Source: VBDM01 sp035702665 (GTDB lineage: Bacteria > Pseudomonadota > Gammaproteobacteria > Burkholderiales > SG8-39). From it: a stretch of 32,002 nucleotides of DNA. The notes beneath the pieces were generated by a model. The model saw only the letters and a program-made list of their open reading frames with translations, did no database searches and was not told the origin of the DNA. Numbering within the stretch: position 1 is the stretch's first letter; the number at the start of each line of letters is the position of its first letter. The translations under genes and the position numbers were made by a program. The DNA lies in the NCBI GenBank assembly GCA_035702665.1, contig DASSQD010000029.1, forward strand, positions 1 to 32,002, given 5' to 3'. Shown here piece after piece: positions 7,420-16,427 of this stretch.

Positions 7420-8813
7420 CCGCCGCCCTTCACGAGCGCGCCGGGGACGCCGCCGATCGAACCGGCGCCCATGGTCAGTACGACGTCGCCCGAGCGCGCG
7501 AGCTTGCGTATCGCGTCGGGCATGTCGGCGATCTTCTCGACGAAGACGGGCTCGACCTTGCCCGCGACGCGGATCGCGCGAGCGAGCGAGCGCCCGTCGG
7601 CGGCGACGATGGGCGCTTCCCCGGCTGGGTAGACATCGGCGAGCAGCAGCGCGTCGACGCCCGACAGCGCCTTGACGAAATCCTCGAAGAGATCGCGGGT
7701 GCGCGTATATCGATGCGGCTGGAACGCGAGCACGATGCGCCGGCCCGGAAAGGCGCCGCGCGCCGCGTCGAGCGTCGCCCGCATCTCCGCCGGGTGATGC
7801 CCGTAGTCGTCGATCAGGGTGAAGCTCCCCTGCGCCTTGCCGTTCGGCGAGAGCGGGATCTCGCCGTAGCGCTGGAAGCGCCTGCCGACGCCGCGGAATT
7901 CGGCGAGCGCCTTGCGGATGGCGGCGTCGGGAACACCGAGCTCGGTCGCGACCGCGATCGCCGCGAGCGCGTTCTGCACGTTGTGCCGCCCGGGGAGGTT
8001 CAGCGTGACCTCGAGCGGTGCGGCCTTTTCACGGATCGTCTTGAACCGCATGCGCTCACCGGCGACGATGTCGACGGCGCGAACCATCGCATCCTCGCGA
8101 AGACCGTAGGTAACGATGGGCTTGGCGACGAGGGGCATGACCTCGCGTACCCCGACGTCATCCGTACACAGGATGGCGCTTCCGTAGAAGGGCAGGTTCT
8201 GCAGGAACCCGATGAAGGCCTGCTTCAGCCGCACGAGGTCGTGCTGATAGGTCTCCATGTGGTCGGCGTCGATGTTGGTCACGACCGCCGCCACGGGTTG
8301 CAGCTGGAGAAAGGAGCCGTCGGATTCGTCCGCTTCGACGACGATGAACTCGCCCGCGCCGAGGCGTGCGTTCGACGCCGCGCTCACGAGTCTTCCGCCG
8401 ATGACGAACGTCGGATCGAGCCCGCCCTCGGCGAGCACGCTGGCGACCAGGCTCGTCGTAGTGGTCTTGCCGTGCGTGCCCGCGACCGCGATCCCCTGCT
8501 TGAGGCGCATCAGCTCGGCGAGCATCAGCGCTCGCGGGACGACCGGGATGCGTTTCGCCTTCGCGGCGGCGACTTCGACATTGTGCGGCGGCACTGCTGT
8601 GGAGACCACCACGGCGTCCGCGCGCGCGACGCTGTCGGCGTTGTGTCCCAGCGTGACCTTGGCGCCAAGCGACGCGAGGCGCTCGGTGGCGGCGTTCGCC
8701 GCGAGGTCGGAGCCGCTCACCTCGTAACCAAGATTGACGAGCACTTCGGCGATCCCACTCATTCCCGAGCCGCCAATGCCTACGAAGTGGATGCGCTTGA
8801 CCTTGTGCTTCAC
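7416..8813 (-). CDS. murC: UDP-N-acetylmuramate--L-alanine ligase
   Basis: MurC adds L-Ala to UDP-MurNAc, the first amino acid of the stem peptide. The product has 465 residues with the three Mur ligase domains. The N-terminal Rossmann motif is HFVGIGGSGMSG, the central ATP-binding P-loop is GTHGKTTTTS at about 110, and the C-terminal domain includes DDYGHHPAE. The start is a GTG at 8813 that shares GTGA with the murG stop, with GGAG 9 bp upstream. The frame is open six codons further, inside murG, but the resulting extra residues do not fit the family. Confidence 0.97.
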   Translation of the reverse strand: MKHKVKRIHFVGIGGSGMSGIAEVLVNLGYEVSGSDLAANAATERLASLGAKVTLGHNADSVARADAVVVSTAVPPHNVEVAAAKAKRIPVVPRALMLAELMRLKQGIAVAGTHGKTTTTSLVASVLAEGGLDPTFVIGGRLVSAASNARLGAGEFIVVEADESDGSFLQLQPVAAVVTNIDADHMETYQHDLVRLKQAFIGFLQNLPFYGSAILCTDDVGVREVMPLVAKPIVTYGLREDAMVRAVDIVAGERMRFKTIREKAAPLEVTLNLPGRHNVQNALAAIAVATELGVPDAAIRKALAEFRGVGRRFQRYGEIPLSPNGKAQGSFTLIDDYGHHPAEMRATLDAARGAFPGRRIVLAFQPHRYTRTRDLFEDFVKALSGVDALLLADVYPAGEAPIVAADGRSLARAIRVAGKVEPVFVEKIADMPDAIRKLARSGDVVLTMGAGSIGGVPGALVKGGG

Positions 8814-9871
8814 GGCGCAAGCTCCATACACGCCCGCGCCACCGCGGCGGCCGCTTCCGGCCGGCCGAGGGAGCGCGCACGCGACGCCATCTCGAGCAGG
8901 CGCCCGCGATCGAGTCCCGAAATCAGCTCCGCGAGGCGCTCCGCGGAAAGCTGCCCCTGGGGGAGGAGTACTGCGGCGCCCGCGTCCGAGAGAAAGCGGG
9001 CGTTCGTCGTCTGGTGATCGTCGACCGCGTGCGGAAAGGGAACGAGGATGCCGGGCGCGCCAGCAGTGGCGAGCTCCGCCACCGTCGTCGCTCCGGCGCG
9101 GCAGACGACGAGGTCGGCGTCGGCGTAGGCCGCGGCCATATCGTCGATGAACGCAGACGTGTCGGCCTGGACCCCTGCGATCGCATAAGCCGCCTTAAGC
9201 GATTCGAGGTGCTGGGCGCCCGACTGGTGGGTCACGATCGGCCGGCGTTCCGCGGGAAGGAGCGCAAGTGCCTTCGGCACGACTTCGTTCAGAGCCTTCG
9301 CGCCGAGGCTCCCGCCGACGACGAGGACATGCAACGGCCCGGAGCGTGCCGCGTAGCGCACTTCCGGCGCGGGGACCGCCGTGATCTCCGCACGAACCGG
9401 ATTGCCGACATGCGCGGCGCCCTTGAGAGCGCCAGGGAAGGCACAGAGCGACCGGTCGGCCACCGCCGCGAGCACGCGGTTTGCGAGTCCCGCCACGGAA
9501 TTTTGCTCGTGGATGACGAGCGGTCGGCCGAGGAGTGCCGCCATCATGCCGCCCGGGAAAGACATGTAGCCGCCCATGCCGAGCACGACGTCGGGACGCC
9601 TGGCGAGTATTGCGAACACGCTCTGCCCGAAGGCCAGCATCAGGTTCAGCGGTAGGAGCAGCAGGGCGATGGGCCCCTTGCCGCGCACGCCGGAGAATCT
9701 GACCGCAGCCAGTTCGTATCCGCGCTGCGTGACGAGCTTCGCTTCCATGCCGGCCTTCGAACCGAGCCAGACCACGCGCCAGCCTGTCGCGCGCAGAAAA
9801 TCGGCGACCGCGAGACCGGGAAATACGTGACCGCCCGTTCCGCCGGCGGCGATCATGATGGTTCTTGGCAC
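8810..9871 (-). CDS. murG: undecaprenyl-diphospho-muramoylpentapeptide GlcNAc transferase
   Basis: MurG is a peripheral GT-B glycosyltransferase that adds GlcNAc to lipid I to make lipid II at the inner leaflet. The product has 353 residues. Visible are the acceptor-domain glycine loop GGTGGHVFPG at about 10-19, the second G-loop GGSLGAKALNE, and the UDP-GlcNAc-binding segment with CRAGATTVAEL followed by PFPHAVDDHQ. The start is taken as GTG at 9871. An ATG at 9856, five codons on (MIAAGGTGG), is equally plausible because neither has a strong ribosome-binding site. It lies 22 bp after ftsW, whose flippase or polymerase activity acts on the next stage. Confidence 0.96.
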   Translation of the reverse strand: MPRTIMIAAGGTGGHVFPGLAVADFLRATGWRVVWLGSKAGMEAKLVTQRGYELAAVRFSGVRGKGPIALLLLPLNLMLAFGQSVFAILARRPDVVLGMGGYMSFPGGMMAALLGRPLVIHEQNSVAGLANRVLAAVADRSLCAFPGALKGAAHVGNPVRAEITAVPAPEVRYAARSGPLHVLVVGGSLGAKALNEVVPKALALLPAERRPIVTHQSGAQHLESLKAAYAIAGVQADTSAFIDDMAAAYADADLVVCRAGATTVAELATAGAPGILVPFPHAVDDHQTTNARFLSDAGAAVLLPQGQLSAERLAELISGLDRGRLLEMASRARSLGRPEAAAAVARACMELAP

Positions 9872-9893
9872 GGCAATCTGGCCTGGAAGGCGT

Positions 9894-11054
9894 TCACGCC
9901 CGCACCCCGCGCATCATCTGACGGCTTTCCCAGTCGATCCGGAGGAGAATCGCGAGGGCCACGCAGTTCGCGAGCAGGCCGCTTCCGCCGAAACTCATGA
10001 GCGGAAGCGTGAGACCCTTGGTCGGCAGTACACCCATGTTCACACCCATGTTGATGAACACCTGCACGCCGAGCCAAATGCCTATCCCTTGCGCGACCAG
10101 CGCCGCGTAGGGGCGCTCCAGGGCCACCGCCTGGCGCCCGATGGCGAACGCGCGCATCACGAGCCACGAGAAGAGCGCGATCACCGCGAGCACACCGGCG
10201 AAGCCGAGCTCCTCGCCGATCACAGCGAGCAGGAAATCGGTATGCGCCTCGGGCAGGTAGAGCAGCTTCTCGACGCTCGCGCCCAGGCCCACGCCGAACC
10301 ACTCTCCGCGGCCGAAGGCGATGAGCGCGTGCGAGAGCTGGTAGCCGCGGCCGAAGGGATCGGACCAGGGGTCCATGAACCCGAAGATGCGCTGCATGCG
10401 GTAGGGCGAGGACAGCACCAGGCCGACAAAGCCGACGGCCATCATCAGCAACAGGCCCGCGAACCAGGTGCCGTTCATGCCGCCGAGAAACAGGATCCCG
10501 GTGGCGATCGAAGCGACTACCACGAAGGCGCCGAAATCCGGCTCGCGAAGCAGCAGCCATCCCACGACCAGCATCACCGCGAACATGGGAAGCAGGCCCC
10601 GCTTCAGGCTGTGCATGAGGGCCAGCTTGCGCACGGTGTAGTCGGCGGCGTAGAGGACCACGAATAGCTTCATGAACTCGGAGGGCTGCAGTCCTCCGAA
10701 CCCGAGCGAGAGCCAGCGTCGCGCCCCATTGACTTCGCGCCCCAGCCCGGGCACGAGAAGCAACCCGAGCAGCATCACGCCGAGTACGAACAGCCACGGC
10801 GCGGCCTGCTGCCATACGCGCACCGGAACCTGGAAGGCGAGCATGCCAGCGACGCCCCCCGCCGCGAGGAACAGCACGTGCCGCTGCAGAAAGTAGGTCG
10901 GGCTGCCCCCGGTAAACTTGCTCGCCTCGGCGATGGCGATCGACGATGAATACACCATCACGGCGCCGAACGTGAGCAGCAGCAGCGCCGCCCACAGCAC
11001 GCCGCTGTCGTACTCGGCGAGCGCAGCGCGGCCGGGGCTAATGCTTCGCAGCAC
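9894..11054 (-). CDS. ftsW: septal peptidoglycan polymerase FtsW (SEDS family)
   Basis: FtsW is the SEDS-family glycosyltransferase that polymerises lipid II at the septum together with FtsI. The product has 386 residues with about ten hydrophobic segments along the chain. Conserved SEDS stretches include GARRWLSLG, QPSEFMKL, the large loop around the YRMQRI and DPFG motifs, and GEELGF. The start is a GTG at 11054 with AAGGAGG 4 bp upstream. It overlaps the murD 3' end by 17 bp, so its ribosome-binding site is inside murD coding sequence. An in-frame ATG at 11075 is the longer alternative. Confidence 0.96.
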   Translation of the reverse strand: MLRSISPGRAALAEYDSGVLWAALLLLTFGAVMVYSSSIAIAEASKFTGGSPTYFLQRHVLFLAAGGVAGMLAFQVPVRVWQQAAPWLFVLGVMLLGLLLVPGLGREVNGARRWLSLGFGGLQPSEFMKLFVVLYAADYTVRKLALMHSLKRGLLPMFAVMLVVGWLLLREPDFGAFVVVASIATGILFLGGMNGTWFAGLLLMMAVGFVGLVLSSPYRMQRIFGFMDPWSDPFGRGYQLSHALIAFGRGEWFGVGLGASVEKLLYLPEAHTDFLLAVIGEELGFAGVLAVIALFSWLVMRAFAIGRQAVALERPYAALVAQGIGIWLGVQVFINMGVNMGVLPTKGLTLPLMSFGGSGLLANCVALAILLRIDWESRQMMRGVRA

Positions 11055-12417
11055 CCAGCCTCCTTTCCACCGCAAGACGGAACACCTCGCCGCGGTGCTT
11101 GTAGTTGCGGAACATGTCGAAGCTCGCGCACGCCGGTGAGAGGAGCACTGCGTCGCCCGGGCGCGCCGCTTCCGCTGCGAGGGCCACGGCTTGCTCCATC
11201 GATTGCGCGCGCCGCATCGGAACGCCGGCGCCGGCCACCGCCGCCTCGATCAGCTCCGCATCGCGCCCGATGAGCACGAGCGCGCGCGCCGAGCGCGCGA
11301 CCGCGTCCTTGAGCGGCGAGAAATCCTGTCCCTTACCCTCGCCCCCCGCGATCAGGACGACCTTGGATGCGCCGTGCGCCAGTCCGGCGAGCGCGGCGAC
11401 GGTAGAGCCGACGTTGGTGCCTTTCGAATCGTCGTACCAGCGCACGCTCTCTGCCTCCCCGACCGGCTCGACCCGGTGCGGAAGACCCTTGAACTCGCGC
11501 AGCGTGTCGAGGAGCGGCGCGAGCGGCAGACTCAAGGCCCGGCAGAGCGCGAGCGCGGCAAGCGCGTTGGCGGCGTTGTGCAGCCCGGCGAGCTTCATCC
11601 CGCGCACCGCGAACAGTGCATTCCCGCCCTGGGCGAGCCAGGGCTCGCCGCCTCGGTCGAGCAGCCCCCAATCCTCGTCGCGGCCCGGAGCACCCAGTCC
11701 GAAAGTGATCGTCGTTCGTCCCGGGAGCGCCATCGCGAGGCTGCGAGGGTCGTCGCGGTTGAGCACCTGAACGCCGCCGCCGGCAAAGATCCTCGCCTTG
11801 GCGGCCGCATACTCCTCGATCCCCCGGTAGCGGTCGAGATGGTCTTCGCTGATGTTGAGTACGGTCGCTGCGGCGGCGGCGAGCGACGATGTGGTCTCGA
11901 GCTGGAAGCTCGAGACTTCGAGGACCCAAAGGCCGGGCTGCTTCCCCGAGTCCTCTCGGCGCATGAGCGAGTCGAGGACCGCAGGACCGATGTTTCCGGC
12001 GACCTCGCAATCCCTCCCCGCGGCTCTCGCCATCACACCCACGAGAGAGGTCACGGTGGTCTTGCCGTTAGTGCCTGTGATGGCGATGACCCGCGTGCCC
12101 TTGGCCGCCTGAGCGAACAATTCGATGTCGCCGACCACGCGCGCCCCCTCGCCCATCGCGCGACGCACCAGCGGCTCGGCGAGCGGCACGCCGGGGCTGA
12201 TCGCGATCAGGTCGATGCCCGCAAAGCTCTCTTCCCTAAACGGGCCGCACGCCGCGGGAACGCCAGGCAGGAATGCTCTCAATGCGCCGATCTGCGGCGG
12301 CGCGGCGCGCGTATCGGCGACGCTCACGCTCGCCCCGGCGCGCGTCAGCCACTTCGCCATCGACAATCCCGTGTCACCCAAGCCAAGCACCAAAGCCTTT
12401 CTGCCTGCGAAACTCAC
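11038..12417 (-). CDS. murD: UDP-N-acetylmuramoyl-L-alanine--D-glutamate ligase
   Basis: MurD adds D-Glu as the second stem-peptide residue. The product has 459 residues. It begins with a Rossmann-like VLGLGDTGLSMAKW, has the P-loop GTNGKTTVTS at about 113-122, the downstream EVSSFQLE and ISEDHLDRY motifs typical of Mur ligases, and the C-terminal DDSKGTN. The start is a GTG at 12417, sharing GTGA with the mraY stop. The frame is open for more than 1 kb upstream, but that stretch overlaps mraY and is shadow sequence. Confidence 0.97.
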   Translation of the reverse strand: MSFAGRKALVLGLGDTGLSMAKWLTRAGASVSVADTRAAPPQIGALRAFLPGVPAACGPFREESFAGIDLIAISPGVPLAEPLVRRAMGEGARVVGDIELFAQAAKGTRVIAITGTNGKTTVTSLVGVMARAAGRDCEVAGNIGPAVLDSLMRREDSGKQPGLWVLEVSSFQLETTSSLAAAAATVLNISEDHLDRYRGIEEYAAAKARIFAGGGVQVLNRDDPRSLAMALPGRTTITFGLGAPGRDEDWGLLDRGGEPWLAQGGNALFAVRGMKLAGLHNAANALAALALCRALSLPLAPLLDTLREFKGLPHRVEPVGEAESVRWYDDSKGTNVGSTVAALAGLAHGASKVVLIAGGEGKGQDFSPLKDAVARSARALVLIGRDAELIEAAVAGAGVPMRRAQSMEQAVALAAEAARPGDAVLLSPACASFDMFRNYKHRGEVFRLAVERRLGAAKH

Positions 12418-13568
12418 CGCAGCTTCAACGTGGAGAGACCGAAGAGCACCAGCATCATGGTGATGATCCAGAAGCGGACCACCACCTGAGACTCCTTCCA
12501 GCCCGATAGCTCGTAGTGGTGATGCAGCGGCGCCATTCGGAAGATGCGTTTGCCGCCGCTCCATCTGAAATAGAGGACCTGGATCATCACCGAGACCGTT
12601 TCCGCCACGAACACTCCGCCCATGATGAAAAGCACGATCTCCTGCCGGACGATCACTGCGACCGTGCCCAGCGCCGCGCCGAGTGCGAGCGCACCGACAT
12701 CGCCCATGAACACATCCGCCGGATAGGCGTTGAACCACAGGAAGCCCAGGCCCGCGCCGGCGAGCGCGCCGCAGAACACGGTGAGTTCGGCCGCGCCCGG
12801 AATGTAGGGAAAGAGGAGATACCGGGAGTAGTCCACCCGGCCGGTGACCATTGCGAACACCGCAAGGCCGCCCGCGACCATCACCGCCGGCATGATCGCG
12901 AGGCCATCGAGGCCGTCCGTGAGGTTGACCGCGTTCGACGTGCCGACGATGACGAAATAGCTGAGCAGGATGAAGCCGAAGACGCCCAGCGGGTAGGCGA
13001 TGTTCTTGAAGAAGGGAACGATGAGGTCGGCCTTGGCCGGCAGCGTCAAGGAGAATCCGCTCGCCACCCAAGACGAAAACAGTTCGAGGATCTGGCCGCT
13101 GCCTGCAGCGGACACGGCGAATGCGAGATAGACGGCGGCGACGATGCCGATAAGCGATTGCCAGAAGAACTTCGCCTTGGCCGAGAGGCCCTTCGGATTG
13201 TTCTTCACCACCTTGCGATAGTCGTCGATCCAGCCGATCGCGCCGAAGCCGAAGGTCACCACGAGCACCGCCCATACGAAGCGATTCGACAGGTCGGCCC
13301 ACAGTAGGGTCGACGTCAGGATGGAGAGCAGCACCAGCGCCCCGCCCATGGTCGGCGTTCCGGCCTTGGTGAGATGCGTCTGGGGTCCGTCGTTGCGCAC
13401 CGCCTGCCCGATCTTGTACGTGGTGAGCTTGCGAATGACCAGCGGGCCCGCGAGCAGCGAGATCGCGAGCGCGGTGAGAGTCGCCAGCACGGCGCGCAGC
13501 GTGATGTACTGGAACACGTTGAACGCGCGCACGTCCTGCGCGAGCCACTGTGTGAGAGAGAGCAGCAT
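12414..13568 (-). CDS. mraY: phospho-N-acetylmuramoyl-pentapeptide-transferase
   Basis: MraY transfers phospho-MurNAc-pentapeptide to undecaprenyl phosphate, making lipid I at the inner membrane. The product has 384 residues with about ten transmembrane helices. The family's catalytic and Mg-binding motifs are present: IDDYRKV, NLTDGLDGLAI, GDVGAL, and the cytosolic LHHHYE motif close to the C-terminus. The start is the ATG at 13568, whose first base is the last base of the murF stop (TGATG). The upstream open frame inside murF is shadow. Confidence 0.97.
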   Translation of the reverse strand: MLLSLTQWLAQDVRAFNVFQYITLRAVLATLTALAISLLAGPLVIRKLTTYKIGQAVRNDGPQTHLTKAGTPTMGGALVLLSILTSTLLWADLSNRFVWAVLVVTFGFGAIGWIDDYRKVVKNNPKGLSAKAKFFWQSLIGIVAAVYLAFAVSAAGSGQILELFSSWVASGFSLTLPAKADLIVPFFKNIAYPLGVFGFILLSYFVIVGTSNAVNLTDGLDGLAIMPAVMVAGGLAVFAMVTGRVDYSRYLLFPYIPGAAELTVFCGALAGAGLGFLWFNAYPADVFMGDVGALALGAALGTVAVIVRQEIVLFIMGGVFVAETVSVMIQVLYFRWSGGKRIFRMAPLHHHYELSGWKESQVVVRFWIITMMLVLFGLSTLKLR

Positions 13569-14944
13569 CAGTGCATCCCAGCTTCCTGCGGATCGGCGGC
13601 GAGCGCCTGCACCACGCGTTCCATTCGCATGAAGCGCGAGCCTTTCACCAGCGCCGACGTGTTCGACGTGACCTCTTCCTTCGCCGCAGTCACGAGCGCC
13701 TCGATGGCGGAAAAATGCCGGGCGCCCTTCCCGAACGCATCGACTGTCGCGCGGCACAGCTCGCCGGTGGCATAGAGCCGGTCGATGCCGCGGCCGCGCG
13801 CGTAGCGCCCGACCTCACGGTGGAACTCGGTGCCGCGCTCGCCCACCTCTCCCATGTCTCCGAGAAGAAGGAACTTCGTGCCGGCCTCGGCGGCGAGCAC
13901 GTCGATCGCGGCGCGGACCGAATCGGGATTGGCGTTGTAGCTGTCGTCGATCAGCCTAGCGCCCGAGCGGGCGATCAGCCGCTGCATGCGCCCGCTGACT
14001 GGCCGGAACGCCGCGAGCCCCCGTGCCACCGCGTCCAGGCTCGCGCCCGCGGCAATCGCGCTGGCGGCGGCTGCACAGGCATTCGCCACGTTGTGCCGGC
14101 CGCTCGCGTGGAGGTCAATCCTCACTTCGCCTTCCGGAGCACGCAGCTCGATCCTGCTTCCGAAGTCGGCGGACGCGTGGCGAGCGCTCACCTGCGCGGG
14201 ACGGTCGATGCCGAAATCCCGCACGCGCTTTCCGCCTAGGCGTGCCCGCCAGTAGCCTGCAAATTCGTCGTCGGCGTTGATCACTGCGATACCGCCGGGG
14301 CGCAGCGCGTCGAATACGGCGGCGTGCTCGCGCGCCACCTCTGCGGTGTTTCTCATGAACTCCTGGTGCTCGCGTTGCGCGTTGTTGACCAGCGCCACGG
14401 TCGGGCTCGCAATCGCGGCGAGGCTGGCGGTCTCGCCCGGATGGTTCATTCCCAGCTCGATCACGGCGGCGGCATGGGCCCCGCGCAGCCTGAGCAGCGT
14501 CAGCGGCACACCGATATCGTTGTTGAGGTTTCCTTCGGTTGCGAGCGCCTCCGCTTCCCCGAAATGCGCGCGCAGGATCGCCGCGATCATTTCCTTCACC
14601 GTGGTCTTGCCGTTGGAGCCGGTCACCGCGATGAGCGGAATGTCGAAGCGCGCGCGCCACTGCCCCGCTAAGCGGCCCAGAGCCAGCCGCGTATCGCCGA
14701 CGAAGAGCAGCGGAAGGCGGGCGGCTTCCGCCGTGGCTTTCGACTCTTCGTCGACCATGGCTGCGGCCGCGCCGCGCTCTCTGGCGACGTCCAGAAAGCG
14801 GTGACCGTCAAAGCGCTCGCCCCTCAAGGCGACGAACAGGGCTCCGCGAGAGAGAGTGCGGCTGTCGGTCGACACCGAGAGGAAGCGGGCTTCGCCCTGG
14901 ACTCTCGCGCCGATCGCCGCGGAGGCTTCGCGCAGGCTCATCAT
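13568..14944 (-). CDS. murF: UDP-N-acetylmuramoyl-tripeptide--D-alanyl-D-alanine ligase
   Basis: MurF adds the D-Ala-D-Ala made by Ddl, completing the pentapeptide. The product has about 458 residues. The P-loop is GSNGKTTVKEM at about 110, followed by NLNNDIGVPLTLL and ELGMNHPGE, then DDSYNANPDS in the C-terminal domain. All of these are family hallmarks. Three in-frame ATGs are clustered at 14953, 14944 and 14941. I choose 14944 because it forms an ATGA overlap with the murE stop, but GGAG is spaced better for 14941, so the exact start is uncertain by a few codons. Confidence 0.95.
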   Translation of the reverse strand: MMSLREASAAIGARVQGEARFLSVSTDSRTLSRGALFVALRGERFDGHRFLDVARERGAAAAMVDEESKATAEAARLPLLFVGDTRLALGRLAGQWRARFDIPLIAVTGSNGKTTVKEMIAAILRAHFGEAEALATEGNLNNDIGVPLTLLRLRGAHAAAVIELGMNHPGETASLAAIASPTVALVNNAQREHQEFMRNTAEVAREHAAVFDALRPGGIAVINADDEFAGYWRARLGGKRVRDFGIDRPAQVSARHASADFGSRIELRAPEGEVRIDLHASGRHNVANACAAAASAIAAGASLDAVARGLAAFRPVSGRMQRLIARSGARLIDDSYNANPDSVRAAIDVLAAEAGTKFLLLGDMGEVGERGTEFHREVGRYARGRGIDRLYATGELCRATVDAFGKGARHFSAIEALVTAAKEEVTSNTSALVKGSRFMRMERVVQALAADPQEAGMH

Positions 14945-16425
14945 CGGCTCCATCCCGCGAGAGCCCGTCCGGCTTCGTCCGCGTCCGAGAAGGGAAGCCG
15001 CCGGCTGGCGATCTCCTGGTAGGACTCATGGCCCTTCCCTGCGAGGAGCACGACATCGGCCGCCCTCGCCCCGGCAATGGCGTGGGCGATCGCATCGCGC
15101 CGGTCCTGGATCGATTCGTGCGCCGTGGTCACGCCCACCTCGATCTCGGCGATGATCGCCGCCGGATCCTCGCTGCGCGGGTTGTCGCTCGTGAGGACGA
15201 TCGAGTCGGCGTGCCGAGATGCGACCGCGCCCATCAGCGGCCGCTTGCCGCGGTCGCGGTCGCCGCCGCAACCGAATACCGCGACGAGGCGTCCTCCGCC
15301 CGCGCGGGCGACATCCTTCAGCGCGACCAGCGCCTTTTCCAGGGCATCGGGGCTGTGGGCGTAGTCGACGACGACGAGCGGCTTGCCCTTGCCTCCGAGC
15401 CGCTGCATCCGTCCCGCGACCGGCCGGAGATCGCACAGCGCCGCGGCGGCCCGGTCGAACGGCACGCCTGACACCAGCATGGTCGCCAGGACCCCGAGCA
15501 GGTTCGAAACGTTGAACCGCCCGAGCAAGGGGCTTTCGATCAGCGCGTGGCCCCACGACGTCTTCGCCTCGAAAGCGATTCCGGCGGGCGACACCTCGAT
15601 CGCATGCGCCTCGGCGTACCACTCGAGACCGGCGCGGACCGCCACGTCCGCAAAGCAGCTGTACCCCGCCCGATTGACGCGGCCCGACAGCAAGCGCGCA
15701 AGGCGCGCCCCCTGAACGTCGTCGAGGTTGAGCACGGCATACTTCAGGCCCGGCGTCTCGAACAGGCGCTGCTTGGCGCGCGCGTAGCTATCCATGTCGC
15801 CGTGGTAGTCGAGATGGTCGCGCGAGAGATTGGTGAACAGCGCCGCTCCGAAGGCGACGCCGTTGACACGGCCCTGATCGAGACCGATCGACGTCACTTC
15901 CATCGCCACGCCCTGTGCGCCCTCGTCGCGCAGGCGCGCGAGCGTGCGGTGAAGGACGATGGCATCCGGTGTGGTGTTGACGCCGGCGGTCAGCCTCCCG
16001 GGAAATCCCGTTCCCAGCGTGCCCACCACCGCGGTCCGCGCGCCGCTCGCTCCGCACGCCTGCGCTAGCCAATGGCTACACGAGGTCTTCCCGTTCGTGC
16101 CCGTGACGCCGATCGTCCAAAGCGCCTCGGACGGCCGCCCGTAGACTTCATGAGCCAAGTACCCTGCCTGTGCACGGAGGTCGTCGACGGGGAGGTTGGG
16201 GACGCGCCACTCCGGATTCCAGCGCGAGCCGCGCCGCTCCCAAAGAACGGCGGAAGCCCCGCGCGCGATCGCCCCCGGAATGAACGCGCGGCCGTCGCTT
16301 CGCGCACCCGGGTAGGCGACGAAGGCCTCGCCAGCGACGAGGCTGCGGCTATCGGCGGAAAGACCCGTCACACGCGCCCCTTGCGCCGCCAGCAGTCCCA
16401 GGACGTGTTCGGCATGGTTCCGCAC
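14941..16425 (-). CDS. murE: UDP-N-acetylmuramoyl-tripeptide synthetase, meso-diaminopimelate type
   Basis: MurE adds the third stem-peptide residue. The product has 494 residues. The P-loop GTNGKTS is at 109-115, and NTTPDA and the nucleotide-binding LTSDNPRSEDP are present. The DNPR tetrapeptide at 414-417 is the known signature for meso-diaminopimelate rather than lysine, as expected in a Gram-negative cell wall. The motif that usually reads EVSSHGL is EVTSIGL here. The start is a GTG at 16425, two bases after the ftsI stop, with only a weak ribosome-binding site, so translation probably depends on coupling to ftsI. Confidence 0.97.
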   Translation of the reverse strand: MRNHAEHVLGLLAAQGARVTGLSADSRSLVAGEAFVAYPGARSDGRAFIPGAIARGASAVLWERRGSRWNPEWRVPNLPVDDLRAQAGYLAHEVYGRPSEALWTIGVTGTNGKTSCSHWLAQACGASGARTAVVGTLGTGFPGRLTAGVNTTPDAIVLHRTLARLRDEGAQGVAMEVTSIGLDQGRVNGVAFGAALFTNLSRDHLDYHGDMDSYARAKQRLFETPGLKYAVLNLDDVQGARLARLLSGRVNRAGYSCFADVAVRAGLEWYAEAHAIEVSPAGIAFEAKTSWGHALIESPLLGRFNVSNLLGVLATMLVSGVPFDRAAAALCDLRPVAGRMQRLGGKGKPLVVVDYAHSPDALEKALVALKDVARAGGGRLVAVFGCGGDRDRGKRPLMGAVASRHADSIVLTSDNPRSEDPAAIIAEIEVGVTTAHESIQDRRDAIAHAIAGARAADVVLLAGKGHESYQEIASRRLPFSDADEAGRALAGWSR

Positions 16426-16427
16426 AC

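Noticed and set aside
6954..9017. 687-codon plus-strand open frame opposite murB, murC and murG
   Set aside because: It is the shadow of well-supported minus-strand genes, with an R/A/D-rich product and no recognisable domain.
12418..13548. murD frame staying open about 1.1 kb upstream, as if a large MurD fusion
   Set aside because: The extension overlaps mraY in another frame and has no homology features; the GTGA coupling marks the true murD start.
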